A stretch of DNA of 64,000 bases from Pterobdella sp. o SKG-2022 (taxonomy: Eukaryota > Annelida > Clitellata > Hirudinida > Piscicolidae). The stretch is taken from assembly GCA_964035795.1 (NCBI GenBank), contig OZ038321.1:1012030-1076029 (forward strand). Reading direction: 5' to 3'. The first letter of the stretch is position 1. Each line of letters begins with the position of its first letter. Shown here piece by piece: positions 32,283-44,440 of this stretch. The notes under the pieces were generated by a model. That model made no database searches. It worked only from the letters and a program-made list of their open reading frames with translations, and was not told where the DNA came from. The translations under genes were made by a program, and so were the position numbers.

Positions 32283-34190
32283 CTACTCTGCCTTGAATCT
32301 CCCATTAGTCTTTCCATCCTCCGGCGTTCTTGCTTTTTGTTGCGCCTGTAAAGATCAAATATTTTATAGTTTTTTGTTCTATAAATATACACTCTGTAAA
32401 TATATATTCTAAAAATATACATTATATTAAGTTTAAAATACATAAAAATCAGTACACAACCAAAAAATCTCTCACAAGAAAGTATCTCTGTTTTTTGGAA
32501 CGTTATCAATTCTGGTGGTTGTCATGGCGACTACAAGTTTTGACAGAAGTCTGTGGTTGTTACGTTGAACCATGGCTTGTTCTTCTTGTCGTTTCTAGAG
32601 AGGAAGGTGGGTGTGACTAAACGCGAAAATATTTATAACTGAAAAAATTAATTTAAATTAATTATGTGAACTTTTGAAAAAAGGTTTAAATTCTATAACA
32701 AGCTAAATATAAATTGAGCTCAGAAAAACAAGACAGTCTAAACATAGCTTAATATATTATTATTTATCCTAAAAACCAGTCTTTACTATAGTAGTCTCCT
32801 CTTTGTGGTTAATCCCCCTGTCTGGGAATGGAACTTGCAATCTCAGATTCAAAAACTCCAACCATCTGAACATCTAACATACAAAACCAACCCTCAACTT
32901 TTTCATATCGTAGTAAACATGAGGATAGATCTGGGGTGGTCTGTTATCTACGCGAGATTTCACTTCTGCCACCTGTTGGAGTCATATCGCGTATTACAGT
33001 GAGTAATTAGCTAAATTTATGGGAAATTTTAGTTTTTATAAAACGATAAGTTTACTTGGGAGCTTTTTCATTTTGGAAATACAAAAAATAAAAATAATTT
33101 TTTATGTAATTATTTATTTTTTTAATTATTTATTATTTTTATTATTTTTAAAGTTATTTGCTCATTTCATATTTTTTGACTTGAAAGCGTTTTTTTTGGT
33201 TTTTCATTGTCATTTTGATTTTTTTATTCAATCCCACGACAACCATATAAAAAAAAATTTTTATAATTGAAAAATTAAAAAAAATAATAATGAAATTAAA
33301 TTTTAAAAATAAAAATAAAACTATTTTAAGCAACCTACCTTCCTGCGATGCACATAGTAGTCAAAAGTATCTCTCCGAACCTGTGTGAAGTTGTATAAGC
33401 GTTTGAATTTGAAGATATTTGAAAACACAGAGATTTTATTGAGATACGAAGCTTTTCGTTAACAAAGTAGCATTTTCAAGTAAATATTACCTAATTAACG
33501 AAGAGCTTCGTACCTCAATAAAATTTATTTGTGCTCTTAAAAATACTCATTTTATTGTGGCTAGTATGAAAATGTTTTCGCTAAGCTGTATAAGGGTTTT
33601 TGTGTGAAGCTTCATAAGCAATCACACCAGAATATTCAGCAATATAAGCAACAAATGTGCATTTAAGCAAATCATAGGCTTAATAATTCATTTCCATTAA
33701 GAAACAATCTAACCCCTTCAATTTTCACGGCGTTTAGGCCATTCTGTGGATACGGTGGCTTATAACTTGGTTCTTTCTTCTTCCAACGCACAATTCCTGA
33801 TTTGCAGAAGTAGAATAGCTTGGAAAAAGATTTATTGAAAAATTTGAAATTTTTTTGTGAAAAATTTTTTCTTTTTGTTTATCACTTAAGATTGATATCT
33901 GGATGAAACTTCCTAGAGACATTTTTATGCACCTATAAATTAGTTAATAACCAAATTTTGATATTTTTATTTATACCTCCACTTGATAATGTAAGTTTAT
34001 CTTACAAAAAGCTTCGTGGAATAAAATAAACTCCTAGAAGTGTTTTCATTTGAATTCAAATTTTGTTGCTTGAAGTCTTTGTTTAAACTGCTTCATAACC
34101 ATAGTTACTAAATAAACGTTTCTGCTGATGTTTTATGATAAGGCTAAACTTATCGACAATTATAGCTGTTTATTTTGCTCAAAAAATTCA

Positions 34191-34228
<38 letters not shown>

Positions 34229-35821
34229 CCCTGTACCCCTCCTAACATTAAAGCCTGAATTAATACCCCTAATACCTGAATTAATATCACTAATACCAAT
34301 GGTACCTAAATTAATACCAATGGCTCTAATACTATAGATATCTGAATTAATACCACTAATACCTGAATTAATACTATTGATATCTAAAATAATACTATTG
34401 ATACATGAATTGACATCATTAATACCCAATATTAATACCACTGATATCTCAATACCTGAGTTATTGTAAATTTTATGGTGGCTTTGGTCCCAACCCCGAC
34501 TCTGTACACTTTCAACCTTTCTGCTCTCCACAGATTTCCCTCTTATTTGGCTGCTCTTGGTAGTACTGGGTGCAGTGGTTGGTTCAAAGTGGTTATAATG
34601 ATGTTGCCAACTTGCTGGCTTATAATTGAAATAATGCTAACGTATTATGGTAAGGCTATACTTACCAAAAATTCTAATTATTTTGCTAATAAATGCATTA
34701 AAAATTTCTCTCATAATATCGATTAATGTTAATCGAAAATAATAATAATAATTTATGCAGTTTGTTATAGTGTGGTTTAACCCAAGGATTTTCGAGATTA
34801 AAGTGGTAAAATCAGAACACAATAGCACTCATCAACCCTTTTATGCTATAATCATATCAAGACATATATTCACTTATAATGGTTATCTATCAGACAAAAA
34901 TAAATGTACAAAAGATGAAATTGATAACTGAGTATTTTAAATCATAAATTTTCTAAAAATAACTTTAGAAAAGGCAGTATTTTGGTAACTTTTTTGTTTG
35001 ATGATTGTCTCTTTGTGAACTAATTTATAAAAACAAATAAACATACAAACAAATAACGAATATTAACAATAAACAAAACATAAGTGCAAGATGTATCTGA
35101 AGAATTACAAAGTTTGAATTTAAGTTCGATTTTACAGAAATCTTATTTTTATATGAAATTCAGATTTCAAAAAATCTATGTTAAATAAACATAACAACAA
35201 TTTTACTCTCATTTTTATTCAACTAAAAAACGTGTTATCGTTAATCTCCTAGAAATGTCTGATATCTCGTTTGTCTAATGTAAATCCTATAAATTTTGAT
35301 TATTAATATTATTATTGTTACCATTATTATTATTATTATTATTATTATTGATATTAAAATTATTATTAATTTTATAGCTTCCGTTAGCTCAACAGATGTT
35401 TCACAGGGCGTTACTCCTTGTGTATTTAATTGTCGGCCCACGCGAGCTTGAAGTCGGTAACTTTAGATAACTAGTCTAACGCTCTACCAACTGAGCTATG
35501 CGGGCCAACCTCCCAAAACCCCACCACTACCCCGTCTCACCTAGGAGTAGATCTACGGGAATGATAAGAGGAAGCTTGGGAAACATTTCTGGATGAAGCC
35601 TCCGATCTCTTTGATCTGGGGGATTTTTCTTCACTGCTTTCTGAGGTGCGAGAAGCTGAACTACTGCTTGACCTAGAAGTTGACCGCACTGTTGACCTAC
35701 TTGAGCGACTGTTTGATCTACTTCTTTCTGATTCGTAGTTGCTAGAACGTCTAGTTGACCTACTTATTGTTGATTGGCTTCTTTCGGAAGAATTATTACG
35801 TGACCTCAATGTAGTGGACAT
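32283..35821 (-). CDS. CFAP97-domain (hemingway-like) protein, 237 aa
   Basis: Seven exons in perfect phase: 35541-35821, 34495-34565, 33714-33796, 33339-33380, 32892-32972, 32502-32594, 32283-32345 (714 nt, TAG stop). The first 120 residues are Ser/Arg-rich. The C-terminal half has the CFAP97 pattern: FDYYVHRRKVAEVKSRVDNR followed by PPQIYPHVYYDMKKLR, then KRQEEQAMVQRNNHRLLSKL. It matches the small CFAP97D proteins, in which VDxKPP and an EN/RNN-K coiled segment are conserved. Members are linked to sperm tail and ciliary axonemes. FANCA begins about 0.47 kb downstream on the same strand. Two alternative frames in the last exon are longer but break the phase. Confidence 0.65.
33433..33524. 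repeat. Fold-back (MITE-like) element
   Basis: Arms 33433-33462 and 33495-33524 are inverted copies of 30 bases with two mismatches, around a 32-base loop. Each arm holds ATACGAAGCTTTTCG or its near copy. Related single arms occur at 30590-30640, 41150-41215 and 44801-44874. It lies in an intron of the CFAP97-like gene. Confidence 0.7.
33975..34050 (+). repeat. Dispersed stem-loop element, second subfamily
   Basis: CACTTGATAAT, then GTAAG (33991-33995) TTTAT CTTAC (34001-34005), AAAAAGCTTCGTGG, AATAAAATAAACTCC. It is the closest relative of 17720-17792 (opposite strand). Confidence 0.6.
34118..34175 (+). repeat. Dispersed stem-loop element, copy 2
   Basis: GATAAG (34137-34142), GCTAAA, CTTATC (34149-34154), preceded by CTGATGTTTTAT and followed by CGACAATTATAGC. 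Confidence 0.6.
34195..34226 (+). repeat. (AT)n microsatellite
   Basis: About 16 AT units directly after the stem-loop element, in an intron of the CFAP97-like gene. Confidence 0.9.
34240..34465 (+). repeat. Degenerate minisatellite (CTGAATTAATACCACTAATA type)
   Basis: About ten degraded units of 18-24 bases built on AATACC, TGAATTAATA and ACTAATACC. It ends about 30 bases from the CFAP97-like exon 34495-34565. Confidence 0.7.
34641..34690 (+). repeat. Dispersed stem-loop element, copy 3
   Basis: GGTAAG (34649-34654), GCTATA, CTTACC (34661-34666), preceded by GCTAACGTATTAT and followed by AAAAATTCTAATTA and AATAAATGCATT. Relative to copies 2 and 4, one position in each arm has changed so that they still pair. 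Confidence 0.6.
35428..35507 (-). mobile_element. tRNA-derived SINE, head fragment
   Basis: On the minus strand: GGCCCGCATAGCTCAGTTGG (A box), then a decayed B-box region and GGGCCGACAATTA. The sequence after the head differs from copies 1 and 2. It lies in the first intron of the CFAP97-like gene, 33 bases from the donor. Confidence 0.65.
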
Positions 35822-36639
35822 TGTTAATGTATTTAAACTTTCAAAAAAGTTTCAATTATATATAGCAACGTTGAACGAAGCAAAAACAGCTAAATAGAAG
35901 CTTTTAAAGACCCTCAACTCAAGCCAAAAACTGGTCGAGTCATAATACGACGTTAGGCACACAAACAAGCAATGTTTTACCTGGTCTTGTGGTTGTCATG
36001 GCAGCTCATACCTACGTCAGAGCAACTATTGAAGCTTTGAGTCTTGTGCTGATGTGTGTGTCATGTAGCTCAGAAGTGATGATGGTTTCAGTAGATTAAA
36101 ATGGTTTTGTATTAAGAAACTTTGAACTATTGTGTTTATTTGATTAAATTTATTTTATTTACCGTCATTTTTATTTAATTGTTTATTTAATTTAAATTTG
36201 AAGATAAAAAGAGTATTCTTGAAAGTTTTCTGAAAAAAGCAGTTTAAAGCGTTTTAAAACGCATTAAACTATGTAACGGATCTTGTTATTTTTAAATTAA
36301 ACATCAACAGTTTTATGAATGAATTTAGCACTCCAGTAACTTTATGTTTACTCGAATTTTATTTGATTTGATGATAAATCTTTTCGTATATTGAATATTA
36401 TTGAGTGCAGAACGTGAACTATAATTAATTAAAAATATATCTAAAAATATCAATAAATAAATAAATATCATTTCCATAGAATGATAAAAAAAGCATTTTA
36501 ACAAATTTTAAAATAACTCAAGTTTATTTCATATAATACTCATATTATTGACTATAATAGTTAATAAACTTATGTAAAGTGCGCTATATAAATTTAAATA
36601 AATAAATAAACAAATAAATAAATATCTATGGTCGATAAA
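35822..36639. other. Spacer between CFAP97-like gene and LINE A
   Basis: AT-rich. The first 250 bases upstream of the minus-strand ATG at 35821 are the likely promoter side. A GTGCGCTATATAAATTTAAA tail with (AAATA)n at 36567-36620 is another SINE/LINE 3' end. No coding region is supported. Confidence 0.5.
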
Positions 36640-37740
36640 ATGTCCGCCATCACAAATATTATTTCCGAAATTGATAGTATTCAGACAGCGCTCTTTACGT
36701 AGCAATGTCTTAGACTTTTTAAAGTCTGAGGAACCCTCGGTTCCCAAAAAAAGAGAGCGAAAACCGAAGACGACTACATCTTCAACATCTCAATCAGCAA
36801 TCCATACTTCCTCGACCACTTTATCTTTATCTTCCTGTTCGACCATTCCATCTCTTTCAATTACTTCTCCTTCTACATTTCCTCCGGCTACCACGTTTTC
36901 CTCGACTAGTTCATCTTCAACCACCTTTTCGACTAACTCAACTTCATCCACCTCTTCGACTAATTCATCTTCAGCCACCTCTTCGACTAGTTCATCTCTT
37001 ATTACTACTTTATCTTCATCAACCTCAGCTTCAACAACTTCTTCAACTTCATCTACAAGCAAGACATCTTCAACCTCTTCACTTTCTGCTTCTAAAACCA
37101 CTTCATCTCTTAGTTCAATTAATAATTTTCCATCATTAATTTCCCTAGAATCATTCACACCGACCAATTCAACCACATCTATTTTTACTACTAGTTCATC
37201 TCAACCTACTTACAGCACTATTGTCAGATCAAAAAACATACACACCCTTTCTCATCCATCCACTAACAAAATTTCACACTCACTCCTCCCCATCCAACAT
37301 AAAATCCCTTCTATTAAAAAAACCCCACCCATTATTAAATATTCCATCTAAGTTATCTCAACCACAGGTGAGACTCCTAGTGAATTGTGCAGGAGATTGG
37401 TTTCGTCGATCAACAAGCCTTTAAATCTTTTCCTTAGCATGTTCAAGAGTCTACTGATGCTGTTGTCTGAGAAGCTGACTCTGCTGATTCACTTAAGGAT
37501 GCCAAACTTTTCCTTTCTTCTCTTCCCAGCATACGCCTCCACGACCCAGTTCTTTTGAATCCAACAATCACCGTCTTGGGTTTACCGACACGGGTTACTA
37601 ATAAGAAACTTGAAACCTCTTTCAATCTCCTCTTTCCATCTGCTGATCCCAGCGCTTTCCGTGCCTTTAGGCACAGGCCCAACGCATGAAACCCTTCTAC
37701 TCGTGACTGGCTTATCCAAGTTCCAAGTAATGCTTTCCCC

Positions 37741-38049
37741 ATGCTGAACAAGTCCAAGAATGTATATCTCCCTTTTGGTAGATTCCCTTTCCACTCTTGC
37801 ATCCATCTAACTAGATGTCTGAATTGTCAGACTTATGGTCATGACATATCTAAGTGCCAAAATCCTAGAGTAAGTGAGCACTGCGGCGAAAACCATTCCC
37901 ATGACAACTGCCCTAAAAACTCTCCTTCTTTTTGTGTTCCCTGCTTTGAAGCAAAGCGCTCTTGTCATGACCACGTCACAACATCCTCCTCTTGTCCCTT
38001 TTATAGACAACAACTGCGACTCAAGATGGGACGTATGGCTTGGGAATAG
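37741..38049 (+). pseudogene. LINE ORF1 zinc-knuckle fragment
   Basis: An open frame with CxxCxxxGHxxxxC (CLNCQTYGHDISKC) followed by CxxC/HxxC clusters. This is the nucleic-acid-binding part of the gag-like ORF1 product of LINE copy A. It is cut from its Ser/Thr-rich N-terminal half (36671-37351) by frame changes. Confidence 0.6.
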
Positions 38050-39307
38050 CGGTCAGCTTCTCATCCTAAAGTCCAGAATGTACCATTGTCTACTAAATTC
38101 GCTCTCCTCAATCCTAGGTCTACTCGTAGTAAATCTTCTATTATACTCAATACTATCCTTTCTCTTAAACTTGACATTATTGCCTTCACGGAAACTTGCA
38201 TTCCTGAAAACGCAGACAATGTCACAAAATATGACATTGTGCTTCATGTCTTGCACTCTCACCGACCCATTGGTAAACGAGGTGGAGGTATTTCTCTAAT
38301 TTCCAGAAACTCCATTAGATTGGATGCATTAAATCCCCATCCCACTCTTCTTTTGAATCATTGACAGTGTCTTTTTCGTCACACTGTTTGTTTCTATCGG
38401 TGATCTACCGTCCTCCAAACACCGGCAATTTTATCGGCGAGCTCACGTCTCATCTCTATTTCCTTTATTCTCTTTCTTCAAATTTTATATTGGCTGGTGA
38501 TTTCAACACCCCAAATTGTACGTCTTATGACAACCTGCTTAGTGCTCTTTTACGTGAACTCGAGCTGGTCCAGCACATAGACTTCTCCACCCACAGACTT
38601 GGTAAAATCCTTGACCTCATCATTACTCCAAAACCTAACAGTTATCTCACAAAGAAATCGGCAGAGAAACTTTTGACTCCGATCACTATCTTATTTTATG
38701 CAGTCTCAACCTCGCCCCTCCTCCCCTTCCCCCTCGCATTGTAATTTCCGGCTCTTTTGAAAACTTTGATGATGCTGTCTTTGAGAAAGATTTCAGACAT
38801 ATCCATAATACACTAACTAACCTTTCTGATGTTCCAGTTGAAGAGTTTTTTACAGCAATGAACAAGTCCTTTCAATCACTTATCCACCACCATACCTTCT
38901 TTCGCACCCACATCTTTTGCCCCAGCAGTCACTCCCATCACAAGCTATCCACTGACGCCCTGCATCTGTCAAACCAAACTCGAAAGTTTTTTGGAAAACT
39001 GCCAACTCTATCCTACATAGATCCCCTCCTTCTCTGCCACGCAGCTCTTCAGAAGCTATCAATCTTGTGAATACCTTTAGTAGCCTTTTTAAAGAGAAAA
39101 TCACTCTTATTCACAAATCTTTGCCAACGTCCATTTTGTGCTGCACAGACCCTATTCTACCAGAAAATCGAACACCACTCTCTTATTTTTCATTTGTCAG
39201 TATTGAAGAAGTGAGTAGGCAAATCTTTTTCATTAGACTTAAACCCCACATCCACTTTAAAACGCTTTTCTCACCTCTTTGCTCCAATAATTTCCAAACT
39301 TACCAAC

Positions 39308-40825
39308 TTGCCTTTTTCAAAAGCAATATTCCCCGCCTCCTTTAAAACAGCAAAAGTTCTCCCTTTGCTTAAGAAAGGCAGTTTGGACCCTACCATTCCT
39401 TCGAACTACCGTCATATTTCTAACTTGAGCACCATTTCAAAAATTATCGAAAGACTCGTTCATTCCAGAATAACTTCTTACGTTTTATCATCTCCTAATT
39501 TTAATCCTTTCCAATCAGCATATCGCAAGCACCACTCAACAGAAACCACACTCATACGCATCACTGACAGTCTTCGCAACATCTGCGCTACTGGACATGC
39601 GGCCGTTTTGGTTTTGCTAAACCTTTCTGCTGCTTTTGACACTCTTGATGTTAATATCTTAATTGATATTTTGAATAGACACTTCATTATTTCTGATCTC
39701 GCTCTTTCTTGGTTTTGCTCTTACCTCTCTCAACGTTCTCAGTTCGTTAAAATGGACAATTTCTCTTATTCTCTTACATCTCTCAACTCAGGCGTGCTGC
39801 AGAGCTCCGTTCTGGGACCAATCCTCTTCTTTCTTTATACATCACCCATGTGTAGCATTATTGTATAGCACGACTTGCTTTTTCACCAGTTCGCTGATGA
39901 CATCACTCTTTTCACCGGAGTCTCTCACCCAAATCCTAGCTCCACTCTCCTTAAATTATCCAGTTGTCTTTCCGCTCTAAACTCCTGGTTTTCCCGAAGC
40001 CAACTGAAACTAAACCCTACTAAGAGTGAGGTGATGTTTGTAGGCAGCTCTCGTCTTCTAGCAAAATACAATCTCCTTTCTGTGGTAACTCTCGACGGTA
40101 CCACACTTCTTATATTTTCCAAGCTCAAAATCTTAGGTGTCCCCTTAGATTCAAATTCGAACTTTGCTCACTTTATTTCTCAAATAATCCAATCTTCCAA
40201 TTTCCATCTCTATGCCATAAAACAAGTACGCAAATTCTTACCTCTTTCCACTGCTAATGCCCTCTTTATCTCACCTGTTCTTTCCAGATTGAACTACTGT
40301 AATTCTCTCCTTTGCGGGCAGCCAAACTATCTTTTATGTAAACTTCAAGGCCTCCAAAACCACGCGGCCAAGACGGTTCTTCAAGCTGATTATTTCAGCT
40401 CTTCCAGCGACTGTCTTGATCGTTTGCACTGGTTACCTGTCTCCCAAAGATGCAAGTTTAAACTACTTTGGCTCATTGCATGCACTCTCAAGCTTGAACA
40501 ATCTGCTTATCTTTTTGATCTTTTGTCAATCAGACACACACGTCAACCACTCAGATCCTTGCACTCTGGTCTCCAACTTCATCAACCTGTTTCTTCAGGC
40601 TTGTTTACTAGTCGCTCTTTTTCTCACCAGACTCCACGTCTGTGCAATTCACTTTCTCCTAACTTGCGCTCATCGCCTTTTCTCATGAACTTTCGCAAAC
40701 TTTTGAAAACTCACTTATACCATAAACATCCCCAGTCATATTCTCTTACAAACCTTGAGCGCCTCGGAAGCAATCTTGAATTGATAACTGTGCGCTATAA
40801 AAATATTAATAATGATATTAAATAA
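39308..40825 (+). pseudogene. LINE copy A reverse transcriptase, broken
   Basis: Two frames, 39308-39868 and 39875-40825, cover the RT. The first holds the NYR-ISNLS motif and AAFDTLD. It ends at an in-frame stop (TAG near 39866) just before the second, which starts at LFHQFADDITLF and runs through the C-terminal region. One stop separates them. The strongly matching residues show recent but real decay compared with copy B. Confidence 0.75.
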
Positions 40826-40830
40826 ATAAA

Positions 40831-42380
40831 TAAATAAGTTACGTAAGCAGTGAAATATTCTATCAGAAATCTTCTTTGGTCCAGCTTTAAAAGAATCGAA
40901 GTTCTTTAGCTTATCCCTTATTTAATATTAAAACATGACTGTGCGAAAAGATCTTGGTATCTAACAGTGGTTTTCTGAGTTCGAAAGTCAGTATTTGAAT
41001 TGCTTGAAGACTTTAACTGACTTTGAGTTTAAGTCCTTGAGTTAGTGTTAGGGTTAGGTTGAGTTAGGGTAATATTTTATAAATGAATTTTCCAGAAGCC
41101 ACAATAAAATGACTAATATTTCATTTATCAAGTCTGTAATACTTGAAATTGTTATGTTGATATCGAAAAGCTTCGTATCTTAATAAACTAACTAGTGTTC
41201 TGAAATAATACTCGGTTATAGGTGAGTTTTCTCGCATAATTCAAAGTCTTGAATGACTTACTTATTTTATTTCATTTTTGGTGAAAAATATGTATTTTCA
41301 ATAATTTAATAATGTAAAAATTCAAATATTCTAGTAAACCTTCAATGCTCTGACAAAAGTAATTCAGACTTTTATGCGGTAAGCTACCAGCAACTTTTTC
41401 ACCGCAGCAAAATATAACACTCATCACTTGCTTCTAGATTAGCCAATCAGCTATGCACCAATCATATGCTTTGTTAGGATTTTGTTAGAATTTATTATTT
41501 ATTTTTAGAATTAAAATTATGCAAAATGAATATCTTTTATTTAAAATCTTTTTAAAAATCCTCAAATGTGGATTTTCAACGCTGATAAATCAATCCAAAT
41601 GTATGCAAATCAATATTCATGTATCATAATGTTTAAATATTCACGGATTGTACAAAAAGCTTTGTTAGTTGATAAATGTTAGGTTTTTTTCATAAAACTT
41701 CTAAAAATGATTATTTCAGTACTTCCAGAATTTTTTTGGAGTTCTATGATTGGTTCAAGAACTATAGGCTCGCTCTTCAAAACTCTGCCTGATCGCGAAG
41801 TGTCTGTCAATTCGACAAGCTTACAAAAATACGTTTGATTGGTTGATGAAAAATCATTTTTTAAAATGATTTATTTGGGTTGAATAATTTCTCATTATTT
41901 TTTTATTATACATCAATTATTATTGCAAATATAGAGATTTATATAAAAACTCTAAAAAATTTTTTTTTTAATTTCAAAATTTAATTATAAAAAATTTACT
42001 TTGAAAAGAGTTTTGTGTTTATTGATTTAAAATTTTTTTAGGTATATTAATTTATTATTAATTATTTAACAAAAATAAAAATATTTTTCTCCAAGACTGA
42101 TTACTTTTCGTCAAAGAATCAAATGTTTTTTTGCGCGAAATTTTTGGTTCATTGAAGTCTATTGAAGAATAACCTTTTCGAGCTTCGTAATAGAGACAAA
42201 ATTGTTGGTAATTTTGAAAAAATACTCTGCAAGCTTTTCATTTCAAATTTTACAATTGTTTTTCTATGGAATACTTCAAATTTTGCGAATTGTTGGAGAA
42301 AGAAATTGAGAAAAAAAAATATTTTATATCAGTTTTAACTGTCCACTGTAATTGTCTCTACAATTTAAGGTAATTTACAA
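40831..42380. other. AT-rich spacer
   Basis: No coding region supported. It contains a decayed fold-back family arm near 41150-41215 (minus strand, ATACGAAGCTTTTCGATATC) and a few TTAGGG-like words at 41045-41070. The end is the promoter side of the plus-strand gene at 42381. Confidence 0.5.
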
Positions 42381-44145
42381 ATGCGCTTTTTGAGTGCTAT
42401 TCCAACATCAATCATTTCAAAATTGTACAGAAATCCTGATGAAGATGTTTGTATATCTGAAGATACACAATACAACAAAGAAGTTCATACAAGTAAGAAA
42501 TAACATTTGAACATCAATAAATTTATCATAAATGTATTTTAAAGTCAATTTTAAAAATTCCATAGAAGAGGCAGACAAGGTTCAGAGATTAGACAATGCT
42601 TTGAAGAAAGCTGCAGAAAAAAGAAAAAATATTGAAAAGGTTTTGAAACTTTATTCAAAAATTCTTAAAAATATGTTTATAGTTGAAATTTTTAATATTT
42701 TAAAATAAATTTAATTAATATTAAAATGGAATAAATCATCTTTACATAAAAAAACTTATATTTAATTATCAATGGTTTTCAGGCCAACAAATGTTTCAAA
42801 ACTGAAAATTCACAATCTATTCCTTCATCTAAACATTCTCTTCCAAAATTCACCATAGAAAAAAACCATCTCTCTACTCACCCAAAAATTCAACCACTTC
42901 TGAATGATATCGGCAACAAAAATAGCCCAAAACCACAACATAATTCTGCTTCTCTTAAAGCTCCCTATCTTACCCAAGACTCAACTCCCAAAACACCAAA
43001 TCATTCCAGCAAAAGTTCTGTAATAAAAAGACCCATTAGTAAGGGCTTCTGTAAAGAAAAACCATCTCTAAGACCTACTTCTGAAACAAAAAACAAAATC
43101 AACAACCATGGTCAGCTCTATGAGGATAATCATTATCTTGGTTCTAAAAAAAGTCAAAGCTCAATAATTACAGAAGCACCTAGGTCATTAGTTGAATCAA
43201 GAAATAAAATTAAAAAAAATATGAATAATAATATTAATAAAAATAAAAATAATAAAAAATATAATAATAATAATAATCATAAAATCAATAATAGGGATAA
43301 TAAAATATTCAAACCCCCTGGGGAACAACAAAAAAAGAACTTTATGGTGAGACTGAATGAAGTATTAATTGACGATAATGGTGCTTGTGCTAGTGGGAAT
43401 AATAATAATAGGAAAAATAATAACAATAATAATATCAACAATAATATAAATAATAATAAAACAAATATTGAGAGTGAAAACCAAAATAACAATAAAAATT
43501 ATAATATATATGATAAAAATATAAATAATAATAATAATTACAATAATATAAATAACGGAAAAAATAATTTTAACAAGGCAGAAGATACAAATAAGAATGA
43601 AGGAGGCTCTATAAAACTTGACCAAATAGGGTAACTGATTTGTGGATTTTCCAATATAAATAAATAAATTTTATTTATTTGCAAATATTAATAAATAATT
43701 TAAATTTATGTGTTAATTTCAATAAATGAATTTTATTATGAATAAATTTATCCATTCTATTTATTCATGAAAATTTATAAATAAATTTTATTTCTGTGTT
43801 ATTATTGATAAATATATTTATGTTTGAATAAATGACCCTAACCCCATAAAAATGGCACTTCATAGGCAATAAACAATAGAAAAATATAAATAAATAAATT
43901 TCATTTAAGCACAATTAATATTTAAATATAAATTTCATAAATAAATGTAAATACTAATAAATATAAATTAATATATAAACTTTTTATAACTTCTCAACCA
44001 TGGCAGAGCCTACCTAAAAATGCCGCATGAATACCAAAAACTGAAGATCGAGAGAGCAGAGGTGCTGAAAAGAATAAATGGTTTATATCAAACTAACAGC
44101 GTAACTTCGCACAGAAACTCCTTCCTGGAGAAGCTGGAGAATGAA
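42381..44145 (+). CDS. Unrecognised Asn-rich protein
   Basis: Four exons agree in phase: 42381-42492 (ATG, MRFLSAIPTSIISKLYRNPD), 42566-42639 (KEADKVQRLDNALKKAAEKR, a coiled segment), 42783-43630 and 44007-44145 (AYLKMPHEYQKLKIERAEVL, helical). The large exon starts with a Ser/Lys/Pro-rich region, passes through a long Asn-rich tract built from AAT/AAC triplets, and resumes a normal composition (FMVRLNEVLIDDNG) within it. The end is uncertain. Read-through past 44145 stops at about 44173 with AATAAA close behind, or an intron begins at GTAATT. I do not know the family. The helical ends suggest a cytoskeletal or scaffold role, but that is only a guess. Confidence 0.55.
43215..43590 (+). repeat. 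In-frame AAT/AAC tract encoding poly-Asn
   Basis: Imperfect AAT repeats lie within the exon 42783-43630, in the Asn frame and with no stop. On other frames or strands they give Ile/Leu-rich artefact frames. Confidence 0.75.
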
Positions 44146-44384
44146 GTAATTGAAATTAAATTAATTTTTTTTTAAATTAAATAAATATATAAATAAATTA
44201 GAAGTATTATAAATAAATTTTGATTTGAGTCTTTACTAGAATATTTGATTTTGAGCGGGTCACAATGTGTTTCTTACAAATTGGAAAGCGCCCAAAGCTT
44301 TCACTTTAAAAACTTTAATGAATAATCAATTGATATGATGAAATATAAAATGGCTTTTAACCATAGATTTAATTTTTTCGCTAA

Positions 44385-44440
44385 CGTTTTATGATAAGGC
44401 TAAGCTTATCGAAAATTATAGCTTCTGATTCTCAATAAAT
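44385..44440 (+). repeat. Dispersed stem-loop element, copy 4
   Basis: GATAAG (44393-44398), GCTAAG, CTTATC (44405-44410), preceded by GCTAACGTTTTAT and followed by GAAAATTATAGC and AATAAATGTATT. Confidence 0.6.

Larger units (their letters stand above)
36640..40830 (+). mobile_element. CR1/L2-like LINE, copy A, near full length, decayed
   Basis: 36671-37351 encodes a Ser/Thr-rich region, and 37741-38040 has Cys/His knuckles (CLNCQTYGHDISKC, CGENHSHDNC), typical of ORF1 of this group. ORF2 follows in several frames. The APE-type endonuclease lies at 38086-38740 (TETCIPENADNVTKYDIV, AGDFNTPNC). The reverse transcriptase lies at 39305-40200 (YRHISNLSTISKIIERLV; the catalytic block FADDITLF near 39885). 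The C-terminal region runs to 40822. Several frameshifts and stops show it is dead. The 3' tail is TGTGCGCTATAAAAATATTA. The 5' end is uncertain, and a target-site duplication is hidden by AAATA repeats on both sides. Confidence 0.8.

Noticed and set aside
36790..37176. Val/Glu-rich minus-strand open frame
   Set aside because: Antisense of the Ser/Thr-rich ORF1 region of LINE copy A.
41040..41072. Telomere-like TTAGGG words
   Set aside because: Only a few imperfect words; not an array.
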